A stretch of DNA of 64,000 nt from Xestospongia bergquistia (Eukaryota > Porifera > Demospongiae > Haplosclerida > Petrosiidae): the NCBI GenBank assembly GCA_963965975.1, contig OZ014411.1, positions 12,912,501 to 12,976,500 on the forward strand. Direction: 5' to 3'. The stretch's first letter is position 1. Every line of letters begins with the position of its first letter. The notes under the pieces were generated by a model that did not search any database, had not been told where the DNA came from, and saw nothing but the letters and a program-made list of their open reading frames with translations. The position numbers were made by a program, and so were the translations under genes. This document shows positions 14,167 to 25,626 of the stretch, piece by piece.

Positions 14167-14790
14167 GACCTCTGATCCTGTAGAGTGCGTGTGTGTTAAT
14201 GTGTGTGTGTATAGGTTGGTGGTCCCTTTTCACTTCCTCTGTCTCTCTTCACTCTCCATCCATCCATTCATTGTCACTACCAGTTATTACTACTTTTTTC
14301 TTTCCCTGCAGGAGCAACACTGTTAAAGAAGGTGAGCTATCTCTCCATCCATCCATTTTTCATCCATTATTAGTAATCCATTTGTTACAAATAAGTTTCT
14401 CTTTCTTTCTCTATGTTCTTTACTTGTGGACTGACTGGACTCTTGGGAACTCTTCAACTACTGAGACTGTCTTATTGCATATTTTTTTGTAATTTGAAAT
14501 TTTTTGTTAATTTTATATCTTTTCATGTTTTTCTTTATAATTTGTCTTTAACTTATTATAATTTATTGAATTGCTTAAAAACATTTTCACTATAGTTTGT
14601 CAATTATATTAACTTGTTCTCAAATATATTTTAAAATAATAATTATCAAGTTTGAAATTCCAATACTCCTAGATTTAAATTTAAGCTTTTCATGAAAACT
14701 GAATTAGTTTAGAATTCATTTTCATAAACAAGTACAATCATAGTGAGTTATTACAAATTGTTATACACATCATCTTAACTTTGTATCCTG

Positions 14791-14792
<2 letters not shown>

Positions 14793-14844
<52 letters not shown>
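14793..14844. repeat. (AT)n microsatellite
   Basis: An uninterrupted run of about 26 AT dinucleotides within the AT-rich part of element copy 1. Confidence 0.97.
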
Positions 14845-14848
<4 letters not shown>

Positions 14849-15807
14849 AATGACTTTTTTAGCAAAAGCTATATTAAAATAATTAATTAAATTTCTTTAA
14901 TAATTAATTAAAATCTGTTGAAGCATTTTGTCGGGGGTGGGCTGATGATATTATTTTCCCACCATAATGATAGTGGTCTCGCGTTTGCTGTTCTTTGCTA
15001 GGTGTGTGCTGATGATACTTTCCCGCCTAACTAACGTGATGGATTATCTGGAGACTTTCTTTGACTGACGTGTGCTCATTAGTAATGGAGTCTCTAAAGA
15101 CGTTATTTGACTAAACTATCAAAATCTTCACCAATTGAGACTGTTTGATTTCTGTGTTTATCAAATTACTTTCAGGTGATTTTTTATTCTAACTTTTAAT
15201 TATTAAAATTAATGTTTGTCATTTAACCTTATGATTTAATGCTCTCACACAAGCTACTTTTTAAGTTAAATCAATACATACAATACATACATGACATTTT
15301 TAACAAACAATACATATTATTATATTATAATAATATTATATGTTATAATACATATGTTTAATACATATGTATTATACAATACATATGTATTAAAACAATG
15401 CATGACATTTTTGTAATTGAAAAATTGATTGTAGCTTATAACTCTCTCCTATCTCATCTGGAGAACTTCTCCACGAAGAGACTGACTTTCAATGATAAGT
15501 TACAAATCCAATAGTAAATAAATACAATCATAATAACTGTCACAATACATTCTGGTAATAGATACAGGAATATATTGAAATAGTGAAGAAGTATATATTA
15601 GTCAATATGTGAGATAGATTATTAAATATTAAATGAAGGAACTTAGTACATTCCATGTAGTAAGTACATAGTGATAAAAGTAGTCATCAAGAACTTGTAT
15701 TAAAACATTATTATAAGTAACTATCTAAAGATTTGATGATCTATCTCTTCTTTGTATGATCTACCCTCAAAATTAACAGAACAAATTAAATATTAATATT
15801 AAACTAG

Positions 15808-16395
15808 TATTAAAAAAGTTAAGATTTATAAAAAAAAAACATGTTGTGTTGCCCAAACGATTCCTACTCGCTCACCCACTCAGGCTTCCACTTAGGCTCC
15901 AGGATTCCCTGCTATTTCTAGCTGGGACCGCCACCTGGCTTGGTAACCCTCGTCTTCGCGAGGTAATCCTGGCTGGAGCATCGCCCTAACTTAAAACCAG
16001 CCGTACGGGATTCCAGCTCTTAGGGAATGTCGCATTCAGGAACCGGGAACCACAAATACACCAGCCTCATCTCGTTTAAAGGGAGACTACCAGCCCTATC
16101 CTAGTCGGCCTTTCGGATACTCCGTAGAGTATGCTGGTAACCATCTCAGAGGTCTGATGCATTGCAGAACGCTGGCCCACAACACAACCTATCCAAGGTT
16201 TGTTTTCGTTTCCTTTTATATGTACTACAGATTTTGTCTTCATGCTCTTGTGGGGCGAAACCCTGTCGGTTATGAATCTCATTAACAGTAACTATGAACA
16301 TGTTTAATGGCAGTCTGCGATAGCACTGACAAAGTAAAAAGCCTGTTAAAATAGCTAAAACCAAATATTTTTAGTTAAAGTTAAATGCTTTAAGT
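15808..16395 (-). repeat. GC-rich interspersed repeat, copy A, with potential RNA structure
   Basis: A 0.59-kb unit from attaaaaaagttaagattta to the tttaag after gttaaatgc. It is nearly identical to 19409-19999, and its first 170 bp are related to 49273-49515. The inner 400 bp is close to 50% GC in a genome that is otherwise about 30%. On the strand matching copy C, a closing stem (GCTCC...AGGATT with AATCCTGGAGC) brackets a hairpin with CCTCG/CGAGG arms at 15948-15963. Short minus-strand open frames exist (16076-16364) but look incidental. It may be a SINE or a fragment of another structured non-coding repeat. Confidence 0.75.
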
Positions 16396-16715
16396 CATTC
16401 ATAAGCAACTAGAAACCCATAGCTTTACAAGCAACTACATAATGGTTATTGAATCGTCATACTGAAAATTTGTTTTGTTTTAAGAGTTTTGCATAATTTG
16501 GAGGGACACATCTACAATATCCAATATTCACTATCAACAATGGGACACAGCTTAATGTAATACAAGTTTCATCTTGCATACAAAATCAAAAGACAACAGA
16601 AAACTGCTGATAGTTAGTAAAATATAAAACGTTTTATATTTAATATCAATTAAACTTTGTACTATTAATAAATTTAATAATAATTAACAAAAAGTAATAT
16701 TGGAATTAGCGCCAT

Positions 16716-17066
16716 TTGGAGGGAAAATCTTTAGTAATGTTTTCTAGTCTTTTACGAGGTCAAAGTCAAGGTCAAGTAAGGACAATAAGATCATCTCCTT
16801 ATAACCGATCTACACCTAACATTCAGTTAGCCCAAGTACAAAGAATTTCAAGTAGCAACAGGAATACATCCGTCACTTTGAGTAGCACCAGCAGACCTCA
16901 TCCATTTTTTCAAGAGCTGACGGATGTGGTCAAAACTATTTACCAGAGAATATCTCTTATGATAAAAAGACTACAAAGAACTATTAAAGAACAAGAGAAA
17001 GGTCATTTAAAATTACAGACTACCCACATCAGGTTAAGGAATATAATATCATCTATTTATAAGTGA
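16716..17066 (+). CDS. Hypothetical basic 116-aa open frame
   Basis: An ATG-started frame of 116 residues. The N-terminal half is Ser/Arg/Gln-rich (around RTIRSSPYNRSTPNIQ). The C-terminal half is a strongly basic predicted helix, from about FFQELTDVVKTIYQRI to the end, with heptad-like Leu/Ile spacing that could form a coiled coil. I do not recognise a family. It lies between two repeats. The frame closes at a TAAGTGA context that could instead be a splice donor. It may be a real small gene, an exon, or a transposon-encoded protein; evidence is only the open frame and its composition. Confidence 0.3.
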   Translation: MEGKSLVMFSSLLRGQSQGQVRTIRSSPYNRSTPNIQLAQVQRISSSNRNTSVTLSSTSRPHPFFQELTDVVKTIYQRISLMIKRLQRTIKEQEKGHLKLQTTHIRLRNIISSIYK

Positions 17067-17541
17067 ATTGGATAGGGTTCTTGGCAGATGATGGTCAACC
17101 ATTTTGCTCAAATTTATCTTGAGAGTTAACTAACCAACATATAAAGGTAATAATGAGAAAGGTTACTGATTTTAGTCACTTTAGTTCACTATGTCAAAAT
17201 AGGAAATATTGACTGCTACTGATATCACAGAAAGATACATATCTAACAGTACAAAGGTATACATTAAGCAAAAATTCACTGATTGGAAAAGTGATGAAAA
17301 ATGAAGGGTAGCATATATAGTAGTTTCTTTAACATATTACATCAATGTAGGTATTTGGACAAAAACCTAATACAACTAATTCTCAATATACAACCAAAGA
17401 ATTTGTCACAAGGTTCTTAGCAATATTGAAAGTAGACTTTAGAAGGATATTGCAAAAATCTTGCTATTCTTGTGAGTGTATTGTTTGATTAATATGTAAT
17501 GATATACCTTAATGTAGAGAAAGTTTTGTCATACAGAGAAC

Positions 17542-17775
17542 ATGACAAATAAAGACACTATCAATTTCAGAGAGTGGTTGAAAACTAATTACACAGACAG
17601 CATTCCCTCTGATTATGAATGTCAGACAATCTTAGATGAAGACAACAGATTTGACTATCACTCACAATTTGAGTGGATTGACAGTGAAATTGAAGAGGAA
17701 ATTGTTTACAATTCTCCATACCAGAAAGATGTAGAGAAGTCTTCACTGAATTTGATGGAGAACCACACTAGTTAG
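17542..17775 (+). CDS. Hypothetical acidic 77-aa open frame
   Basis: An ATG-started frame of 77 residues. It is rich in Asp/Glu, with the core SQFEWIDSEIEEEIVYNS. The ATG sits eight bases after a CAG that could be a splice acceptor. I tried to join it to the basic frame at 16716-17066 and found no phase-compatible donor. No family is recognised. It could be an exon of an unrecognised gene or a chance frame. Confidence 0.22.
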   Translation: MTNKDTINFREWLKTNYTDSIPSDYECQTILDEDNRFDYHSQFEWIDSEIEEEIVYNSPYQKDVEKSSLNLMENHTS

Positions 17776-18550
17776 CCTGCCTAATTACTATCATTGCTCA
17801 TTTAACCCAACCTATTTAACCACTGCTATTAATATTCATAATATTAATCTTATCATTTATCATATTAGATACAAAATATGCAATATTGAAACTTGTTTGC
17901 ATTTGATATTGTAATCACTTATTTGGTATTTGTTAATCACTGTCAGGAAATAATATTTTCTATACAGAATAATCACTGTCTTCTTTTTTTGATGATAGTT
18001 GCTCAGTACCAGTGCTTGAATACCACTACTTTCAATGAAAAACAATTTAACTAAGTCAAGGTATCATACCTTTTGCAAACAGAACAAGTATGTCTCTTTT
18101 CTTTCTTTTTTGTAAATTTCTGTGACATTTTAAAATTAATTCATTAAATTAATCTTACTAGTAACACTATGGATGCCACTGTTGTTTCTGGTCGCTGACT
18201 AGATACTTTGATAGGGTCAATGAACTACTACCATTATAAATAAAATAAGCTGTTTTCTTCAACTTTATACTAACTCCATGCTAGAATTTACATGTTAATT
18301 ATTGAGTGGGTGGTATCTGAAATACTAACTATCATTAAAACAGCTGCTGCATCTACGCGATACAACAATACTCGCTCTTCCAATTTAACTTACTAGCTAT
18401 CTTGTGTGCTTGCAAACAAGAGGCTTATAAAGAGCGTAGGAGCATGTTCCGAGCATGCGCATTAGAAATTCACTTTATGTTAAAAAGTAGTAGTGGGGAC
18501 GTAAAGGGTTAAATTTAGTCTATAACGTAATGATAATATTGTAACGACAA

Positions 18551-18570
18551 GTTTTGTCCTAGGACAAAAC
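18551..18570. repeat. 20-bp perfect palindrome, copy 1 of 3
   Basis: The sequence gttttgtcctaggacaaaac is its own reverse complement. It recurs exactly at 20907-20926 and 21984-22003, each time inside the arm-derived sequence. Confidence 0.95.
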
Positions 18571-19408
18571 AATTCAACCGTTCTTTTGAAATTTTTGGTT
18601 CTTTGTTGTAAATTTTTGTCCTACCAGACCAAAATGGCTAATTCCAATTGTGCTAACCTTAGAAGAATGCAGTAGAGTGACAAACAATATTTGTATAATA
18701 TCCAGGAAAGTATCATTGAAAGCTGTTGACTGCAGTAACGTGTTACTTTTGAAAGAAGAGCTAAGAAGAAGGGCAGAGGTAGAGAGAGAGATGACTTTGA
18801 TCTATTAGATAAAATTTACCTGTATATTGTGGTAAAAACATTTAGAAGAATACACTGGTACTAGAAATAGACAAATAAGGACAAAGACAAGGTTATCCTA
18901 GCTGGAGCATTACCACTCACTTCAAACTATTAAACACTTTTTATATCCATCAACCTATTTTTATAGTCCTTTTTATTAGTGGTGAATTATAGCAGAGCCT
19001 ATAAAAAATCTACTTGACTCTAGTATTGTTCAAAAGGATGCTCAGTCTCATCAGCTATAGCAATGGTGATATGTATAGTTATAGTAATAGTGCTAGCAGC
19101 TATATTACAAGCAAGGAGGTACTCAAATTTATAAATAATTACCATTTTAACCATAACTAATACTTGTAATATCATGTCTTAATTTTTAAAACATATTGCC
19201 AATACAAACATTTGAATACATCTAATAAACCAATCAAACTTGTTAAACCAGTTAAAGAATTATTATCTGATAAAATTGATGCTATGCTTTGTAATACCAA
19301 TTGCATGTTTCATGTATGCCATACAACTTAAAGGAAGTTCGTGGAATGTTCTCTATAAAACACTGATCAGTTATACCAACATTCCTTCCCAGTGGTTATT
19401 TAGATTTC

Positions 19409-19999
19409 ATTAAAAAAGTTAAGATTTATAAAAAACAAAAAACATGTTGTGTTGCCCAAACGATTCCTACTCGCTCACCCACTCAGGCTTCCACTTAGGC
19501 TCCAGGATTCCCTGCTATTTCTAGCTGGGACCGCCACCTGGCTTGGTAACCCTCGTCTTCGCGAGGTAATCCTGGCTGGAGCATCGCCCTAACTTAAAAC
19601 CAGCCGTACGGGATTCCAGCTCTTAGGGAATGTCGCATTCAGGAACCGGGAACCACAAATACACCAGCCTCATCTCGTTTAAAGGGAGACTACCAGCCCT
19701 ATCCTAGTCGGCCTTTCGGATACTCCGTAGAGTATGCTGGTAACCATCTCAGAGGTCTGATGCATTGCAGAACGCTGGCCCACAACACAACCTATCCAAG
19801 GTTGTTTTCGTTTCCTTTTATATGTACTACAGATTTTGTCTTCATGCTCTTGTGGGGCGAAACCCTGTCGGTTATGAATCTCATTAACAGTAACTATGAA
19901 TATGTTTAATGGCAGTCTGCGATAGCACTTACGAAGTAAAAAGCCTGTTAAAATAACTAAAACCAACTACTTTTAGTTAAAGTTAAATACTTTAAGCCT
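19409..19999 (-). repeat. GC-rich interspersed repeat, copy B
   Basis: Almost identical to copy A at 15808-16395, with a few substitutions and small indels (for example an A-run expanded near 19435 and GTTTG reduced to GTTG near 19800). Its first 80 bp fall in the left arm of the palindrome and its reverse complement reappears from 19994, so one end of this repeat forms the inner edge of the palindrome. The 84-nt foldable core corresponds to 19499-19582. Confidence 0.8.
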
Positions 20000-21214
20000 G
20001 AGTGGGTGAGCGAGTAGGAATCGTTTGGGCAACACAACATGTTTTTTTATAAATCTTAACTTTTTAATGAAATCTAAATAACCACTGGGAAGGAATGCTG
20101 GTATAACTGATCAGTGTTTTATAGAGAACATTCCACGAACTTCCTTTAAGTTGTATGGCATACATGAAACATGCAATTGGTATTACAAAGCATAGCATCA
20201 ATTTTATCAGATAACAATTCTTTAACTGGTTTAACAAGTTTGATTGGTTTATTAGATGTATTCAAATGTTTGTATTGGCAATATGTTTTAAAAATTAAGA
20301 CATGATATTACAAATATTAGTTATGGTTAAAATGGTAATTATTTATAAATTTGAGTATCTCCTTGCTTGTAATATAGCTGCTAGCACTATTACTATAACT
20401 ATACATATCACCATTGCTATAGCTGATGAGACTGAGCATCCTTTTGAACAATACTAGAGTCAAGTAGATTTTTTATAGGCTCTGCTATAATTCACCACTA
20501 ATAAAAAGGACTATAAAAATAGGTTGATGGATATAAAAAGTGTTTAATAGTTTGAAGTGAGTGGTAATGCTCCAGCTAGGATAACCTTGTCTTTGTCCTT
20601 ATTTGTCTATTTCTAGTACCAGTGTATTCTTCTAAATGTTTTTACCACAATATACAGGTAAATTTTATCTAATAGATCAAAGTCATCTCTCTCTCTACCT
20701 CTGCCCTTCTTCTTAGCTCTTCTTTCAAAAGTAACACGTTACTGCAGTCAACAGCTTTCAATGATACTTTCCTGGATATTATACAAGTATTGTTTGTCAC
20801 TCTACTGCATTCTTCTAAGGTTAGCACAATTGGAATTAGTCATTTTGGTCTCGTAGGACAAAAATTTACAACAAAGAACCAAAAATTTTAAAAGAACGGT
20901 TGAATTGTTTTGTCCTAGGACAAAACTTGTCGTTACAATATTATCATTACGTTATAGACTAAATTTAACCCTTTACGTCCCCACTACTACTTTTAACATA
21001 AAGTGAATTTCTAATGCGCATGCTCGGAACATGCTCCTACGCTCTTTATAAGCCTCTTGTTTGCAAGCACACAAGATAGCTAGTAAGTTAAATTGGAAGA
21101 GCGAGTATTGTTGTATCGCGTAGATGCAGCAGCTGTTTTAATGATAGTTAGTATTTCAGATACCACCCACTCAATAATTAACATGTAAATTCTAGCATGG
21201 AGTTAGTATAAAGT

Positions 21215-21286
21215 GTGTGCCCCTCTCATTAGTTCTACTTGATTCTAAAGACAAGTCATGTCTCATCAATGTATATGACACTCCAG
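21215..21286 (+). pseudogene. Exon fragment resembling EFTUD2/Snu114 GTPase domain
   Basis: A 72-bp open stretch ends in a plausible donor (CCAG then GTCAGT). It reads C-V-P-L-S-L-V-L-L-D-S-K, then DKSCLINVYDTPG. The Asp-Thr-Pro-Gly is the G3 motif of translational GTPases. The preceding Asp-Ser/Thr-Lys-x-Lys-Ser-x-Leu-(I/F)-Asn pattern is what I know from the U5 snRNP GTPase EFTUD2 (Snu114). Nothing else of that protein is seen nearby. Its first bases (tgtgtgcccctctcattagt) are duplicated at about 21770 without the rest. It is a stray exon among repeats, not a functional gene. Confidence 0.55.
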
Positions 21287-21383
21287 GTCAGTAGGTGTGG
21301 TTATTTATATAATCATGTCATGGTCAATATAATGCTCTCTAACTATGTGATTATCTACAATTAATACTAATATTAATATCAAC

Positions 21384-21525
21384 AGATTTTCTATAGGCTC
21401 TGCTATAATTCACCACTAATAAAAAGAACTGTAAAAATAGGTTGATGGATATAAAAAGTGTTTAATAGTTTGAAGTGAGTGGTAATGCTCCAGCTAGGAT
21501 AACCTTGTCTTTGTCCTTATTTGTC
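21384..21525 (+). repeat. Partial copy of palindrome arm
   Basis: About 140 bp matches 20467-20610 in the same orientation, from ttttctataggctctgctat through ccttgtctttgtccttattt, with a few substitutions. It includes the ATGCTCCAGCTAGGAT segment that is also recognisable in the GC-rich repeats. Confidence 0.85.
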
Positions 21526-21702
21526 AATATGTACATGTTTATATGTTTTGTTTGTTGACAAGTTTTTATTTAATTGAACAGACTCAATATGTTTGTAGGA
21601 GGAAGTAAAAATATGAGTTGTATAGTTATATTGATAATTAAAGGGGTTCATCTCATTGTGATTAGTTGAGATATATGGATACACTGTTCACAGTACAAGA
21701 GG

Positions 21703-22277
21703 TTAGTATTTCAGATACCACCCCATCAATAATTGACATCTTAATTCTAGCATGGAGTTAGTATAAAGTGTGTGCCCCTCTCATTAGTTCCACTTATTTC
21801 TAATGATGCTCTTCCAATTTAACTTACTAGCTATCTTGTGTGCTTGCAAACAAGAGGCTTATAAAGAGCATAGAGCATGTTCCGAGCATGCGCATTAGAA
21901 ATTCACTTTATGTTAAAAAGTAGTAGTGGGGGCGTAAAGGGTTAAATTTAGTCTATAACATAATGATAATATTGTCACGAAAAGTTTTGTCCTAGGACAA
22001 AACAATTCAACCGTTCTTTTGAAATTTTTGGCTCTTTGTTGTAAATTTTTGTCCTACCAGACCAAAATGGCTAATTCCAATTGTGCTAACCTTAGAAGAA
22101 TGCAGTAGAGTGACAAACAATGTTTGTATAATATCCAGAAAAGTATCATAGAAAGCTAGTGACTGCAGTAACGTGTTACTTTTGAAAGAAGAGCTAAGAA
22201 GAAGGGCAGAGGTAGAGAGAGAGATGACTTTGATCTATTAGATAAAGTTTACCTGTATATTGTGGAAAAAACATTTG
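21703..22277 (+). repeat. Rearranged partial copy of palindrome arm
   Basis: The first 95 bp match the outer flank of the right arm (about 21146-21238) in the same orientation. From about 21806 the sequence switches to match the left arm (about 18374-18845). The junction lies within ttccacttatttctaatgat. It carries the third copy of the 20-bp palindrome. The abrupt change of parent arm implies a rearrangement or re-insertion rather than simple duplication. Confidence 0.8.
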
Positions 22278-22619
22278 TAATGATGATGATGTCCTATAAT
22301 AGACACATTTTGGATTAACTCTGGACTATCAATTATATCAACTAAAACCTGCCAGACAAGTTAAAGATTATTTGCAAACCTGTTTAACTCAATTTATTTC
22401 GTATGTTCTACTATGTTGTTACTACATGTTAACTCCTCCTCTTGGTGAAAAAAAATTCACTTTTTAACAGGAGCAATGACTGGTTCTAAAGGAGGTGCAG
22501 TCAGGTTACTATAGTAACAAACATAAACTAACCAGTAAGTGGCTTCTTGTATTATCATCTAAAATATTCTCAAATAAGGTAATAGTCTAATTAATGCTTA
22601 CCTCAAGATCAGGTCCATA

Positions 22620-25600
22620 CTGTACTTCTTCAGTTGTTGGATAATAACTTTATCTTCAAACAATACAATAGCTTATGCTTGTAAATCAAGAGCATCTTCT
22701 CAATTTCCATAACTTGATGTACGTTTTCTGTCAAAATTTTCTATTGTCAAAATTTTAAAAAATCAACAGACAAGCTTCACAAGAGATGTGTTCAATTTAC
22801 TTATTTGGTAGGTTTTAAACTTTTAATATTTCACCTCTGACAAATGTATAGTTACAATCTGTAACTTCTATTGTATTCAAAATACATAATACTATTAATT
22901 AGAGAATACAATAGATTACTTACTCATTGATATCATCTTTATGTTAGTAAAGTACCTAGTTTTATGTGGACCTATATAATTATAATAATATTTATTATTA
23001 TATGGAATTACACTGTAGTAGTAAAGAATTCATATTTAATATCATCAGTCATGTCCTCTAGTAAATATTGAAATGTGGAATAAACTACAGTACATGACAC
23101 ACATGTTATAGACAAGGACAGGGGAACTAGTAATTAAGTAAAAATGACATATATATGTCCACTAGTATCAATATATTCTAGTGTTATATGTGATAATTGA
23201 AAGGGACAAATTTCAACTACAGACACAAAATGATGACCAGTCAAAATAATTAGAATTACATATAATGTTATGATGTGTAAATGTATTGTTCATTGAATTC
23301 TAATATTCTTTAATCATTCCACTTCTGTCACTCTCCAACTTTTAAAATTCATTGATGTTAGTATAATACAAGTCAATTATTTATTAATTATCTTTTTCTA
23401 CTTACAGTTATTGTTACTAACCATAATCTCTAGGAGCTGAAATAGCTGGTATATTAATAATAAATGTACCATTGTAATCAACAACATTAAGTTTGTCTCT
23501 AAAATATAAAAGAGAATAAAGACAGTAGTATTGCAAAGTTGAAAATTTACCAAGGTCCTAGGCCTAGTTTGATGTTATGAGTCTTATGACATCATTCAGT
23601 ATTTGCATAGATTACTGTAGGAATTATAACAACCATTATCTAACTATTCTAGACTGATTCACTTGTCTAACGTAATTTTCTAACTGTGGTTGAGTCAGGA
23701 GTTCAGATATCAAGTCCATCACTATATACATTGTTGGAACACCAGACACTAGTAATGGTAACAACTATGGAGGATAGCTTTAAAATGAATTAGTTGGACA
23801 ATACTGGGTTCAGGAATGAAAATATGTAATCACAACAACAATAATAAAAATTCTCTCTCTCTCCAAACCTTATGAAGGTGTGAACAAACTAAACACTGGA
23901 TATTTCAGATATTTCAAAGTGATGTTAGACCAAAAACAGCTATATCCTATGTGACAGATGAACTAGTAAATTAACATCTCAATTTAGTGATTTCTAACCT
24001 TTTTAATCTTATTCTTAGGTAGACATATCTCTAATAATAACTGTATCATGTTAGTAGTAAAGAATTCATATTTAATATCATCAGTCATGTCCTCTATAGT
24101 TCATCTTCTGTATCTTCATCTTTTGTCACCTTATCACAAGAAATGGTAACTATAGTATGCTGAATTTAATCCTAAATAAAATATATAGTGACTTCTGGAA
24201 CACTCTAGTATATTAAAACTCAAATTAAAATTTAAAATAACAATTAAAAATGGACTATAAAGTATAACATTTGAAATTATCTACTTACAGATTCTAAATA
24301 CTTGACAAAACCTTCTGGTCTATATAACAAAGACAATTGGATCTCTATAAAAAGTAATAGTTGAGATTTAGAATACTACATTTAATTTACAGAACATACC
24401 AGCGACTCCTTGAAATACTTGACATACTATCATTAGTTTAGTAACACAAGAACTATTATAGCTATTAATATTGAATAACACAGGTCATGAGAGAAAAGAG
24501 GCAGAAATTGTTGTATTAAAATGTATCTAGTGTACTTACTGTCTCCATTAGCTTTATTCAGTGAGGAATTCCCTTGATTCTCCAGATAATGTCAATACAT
24601 CATTCACACCTGTATATAATAAGACAACAATAAACATTAGTTTTATCTATATCTATGTACTAAGTACACTGATATTAGCTGAACCTTTTAATTTTCTAGA
24701 CATTCTTTCTCCAATAATAAATCTGTCAATACTGTCATCATCCTCTACATGAGCAAACCATTTAGTACAATGAAATCTATACAAATTGATAAATATGTTG
24801 ACAACATAATGTGCCCCCCTAGAATGTGGGACCCCAGGAAAATATCGTGGGTACCTCCCCCCTCTCAGTAGGCTTGTAGATAGATGAATGGATGGATAAT
24901 AGATGTGTGAATGGATGGATGGAGTGAAGTAAACAATATATATCTCTCTCACTTCAAGTCTTCAAGAAATAGCCTCTAAATGAGCTTTGAGTTCCAGCTA
25001 TTGAAATCTCCATTTTAACAAAAATGGCACAGATGTATGTTTAGTAGATGAAGGAGAAGAGGTCTAATCTAAAGATGATAATATCAAATAAAATATCAGT
25101 AAAGTTACAAGTATCTATACAAAAAGGGACTAGCAAGTTTTTGACAATTCATTTACAATTTTATTTAGTGTGTTTTAACTATAATGTCATAATTGTCATT
25201 AGAATATCAACTATGTTTGTTAAATGGATTAGGAATAATTAAGAAGTAAGTAGTCTCTATTTTATTATAGTACTTCAACAGTTTTTACTTATAATACATA
25301 AACTTTTACATTTTAATATCAATACACACTATTGTTTTATAGACTCTTTTTATCAATGATAATATTGTGAACTTTACCAATAATCACAGTAGCCATCTGT
25401 AAGAATGGCAATGATAGTCGAAAATTATCAGACGAGTGCATATTACAGATCAGGAGTAATAGACTGTCTAGTTTATCATAGGGTGAAGCATTTTCATGAC
25501 AGAGTACCTCTCCATATGCCATCCTATGGGCCCATAATGGCAATTTACTCTCTTTTCTTCAAACCATGTCCCCATTTTCTCTCAAAGAGATCACATAGAT

Positions 25601-25626
25601 TAGTAATATGAGTGTTCTCTTCAATG
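22620..25626 (-). pseudogene. Decayed RUN/PLAT-domain gene, DENND5 (Rab6IP1)-like
   Basis: Several minus-strand exon-like pieces lie in order. The first, 25626-25378, resembles the start of a RUN domain (LCDLFERKWGHGLKK, then ESKLPLWAHRMAYGE), but a frame change separates the two motifs. The second, 24776-24685, reads FHCTKWFAHVEDDDSIDRFI, the typical end of a PLAT domain. Further pieces with good splice sites follow near 24560, 24420, 24299-24352 (IQLSLLYRPEGFVKYLES), 24020-24150 and 23450, ending near 22620 (a FEDKVIIQQLKKYS stretch). RUN followed by PLAT is the order in DENND5A/B. A two-base insertion near 24098 shifts a frame that is intact in its duplicate near 23050. The DENND5 assignment is tentative; a decayed gene is more certain than its name. 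Confidence 0.5.
23024..24100 (-). repeat. Direct duplication of one exon piece inside the decayed gene
   Basis: The minus-strand segment reading MTDDIKYEFFT occurs near 23027-23075 and again near 24057-24100. The sequence agttctttactactaa-like flanks are shared in part. One copy keeps the frame through the upstream Leu-Glu-Asp; the other has an extra TA that breaks it. Confidence 0.65.

Larger units (their letters stand above)
13440..15090 (+). repeat. 1.6-kb interspersed element, copy 1
   Basis: This stretch matches 43140-44830 in the opposite orientation. Shared landmarks are in order: a ggtgagctatctctccatcc segment, a minisatellite of tgttcttctctgatgttctt-like units (about 13775-13945), gatgagtcgctctcc, a GC-rich hairpin, a purine/pyrimidine-biased block (cttttcacttcctctgtctc), and a terminal region with two or more TTCCCGCC/GGCGGGAA motifs and a CGCGTTT/CGCGTG motif near 14930-15050. 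Open frames within it are low-complexity and not gene-like. It encodes no transposase I can see, so it is probably a non-autonomous mobile element. Confidence 0.75.
18263..21213. repeat. 3-kb palindrome: long inverted repeat with about 1.2-kb arms
   Basis: The left arm (about 18263-19490) and right arm (about 19994-21213) are reverse complements over about 1.2 kb with only scattered mismatches. The spacer of about 500 bp is the body of GC-rich repeat copy B. The arms begin and end with ctttatactaac / gttagtataaag. Parts of the arms recur at 21384-21525 and 21703-22277. No transposase is encoded. The structure fits a fold-back type element, or an inverted duplication that formed around a repeat insertion. 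A transcript crossing it would form a very long double-stranded RNA. Confidence 0.9.

Noticed and set aside
16076-16364. Minus-strand frames in GC-rich repeat copy A (and the equivalent at 19679-19966)
   Set aside because: The two copies do not preserve the same frame: a one-base change near 16200/19800 shifts it. The conserved feature is the nucleotide sequence and folding, not a protein.
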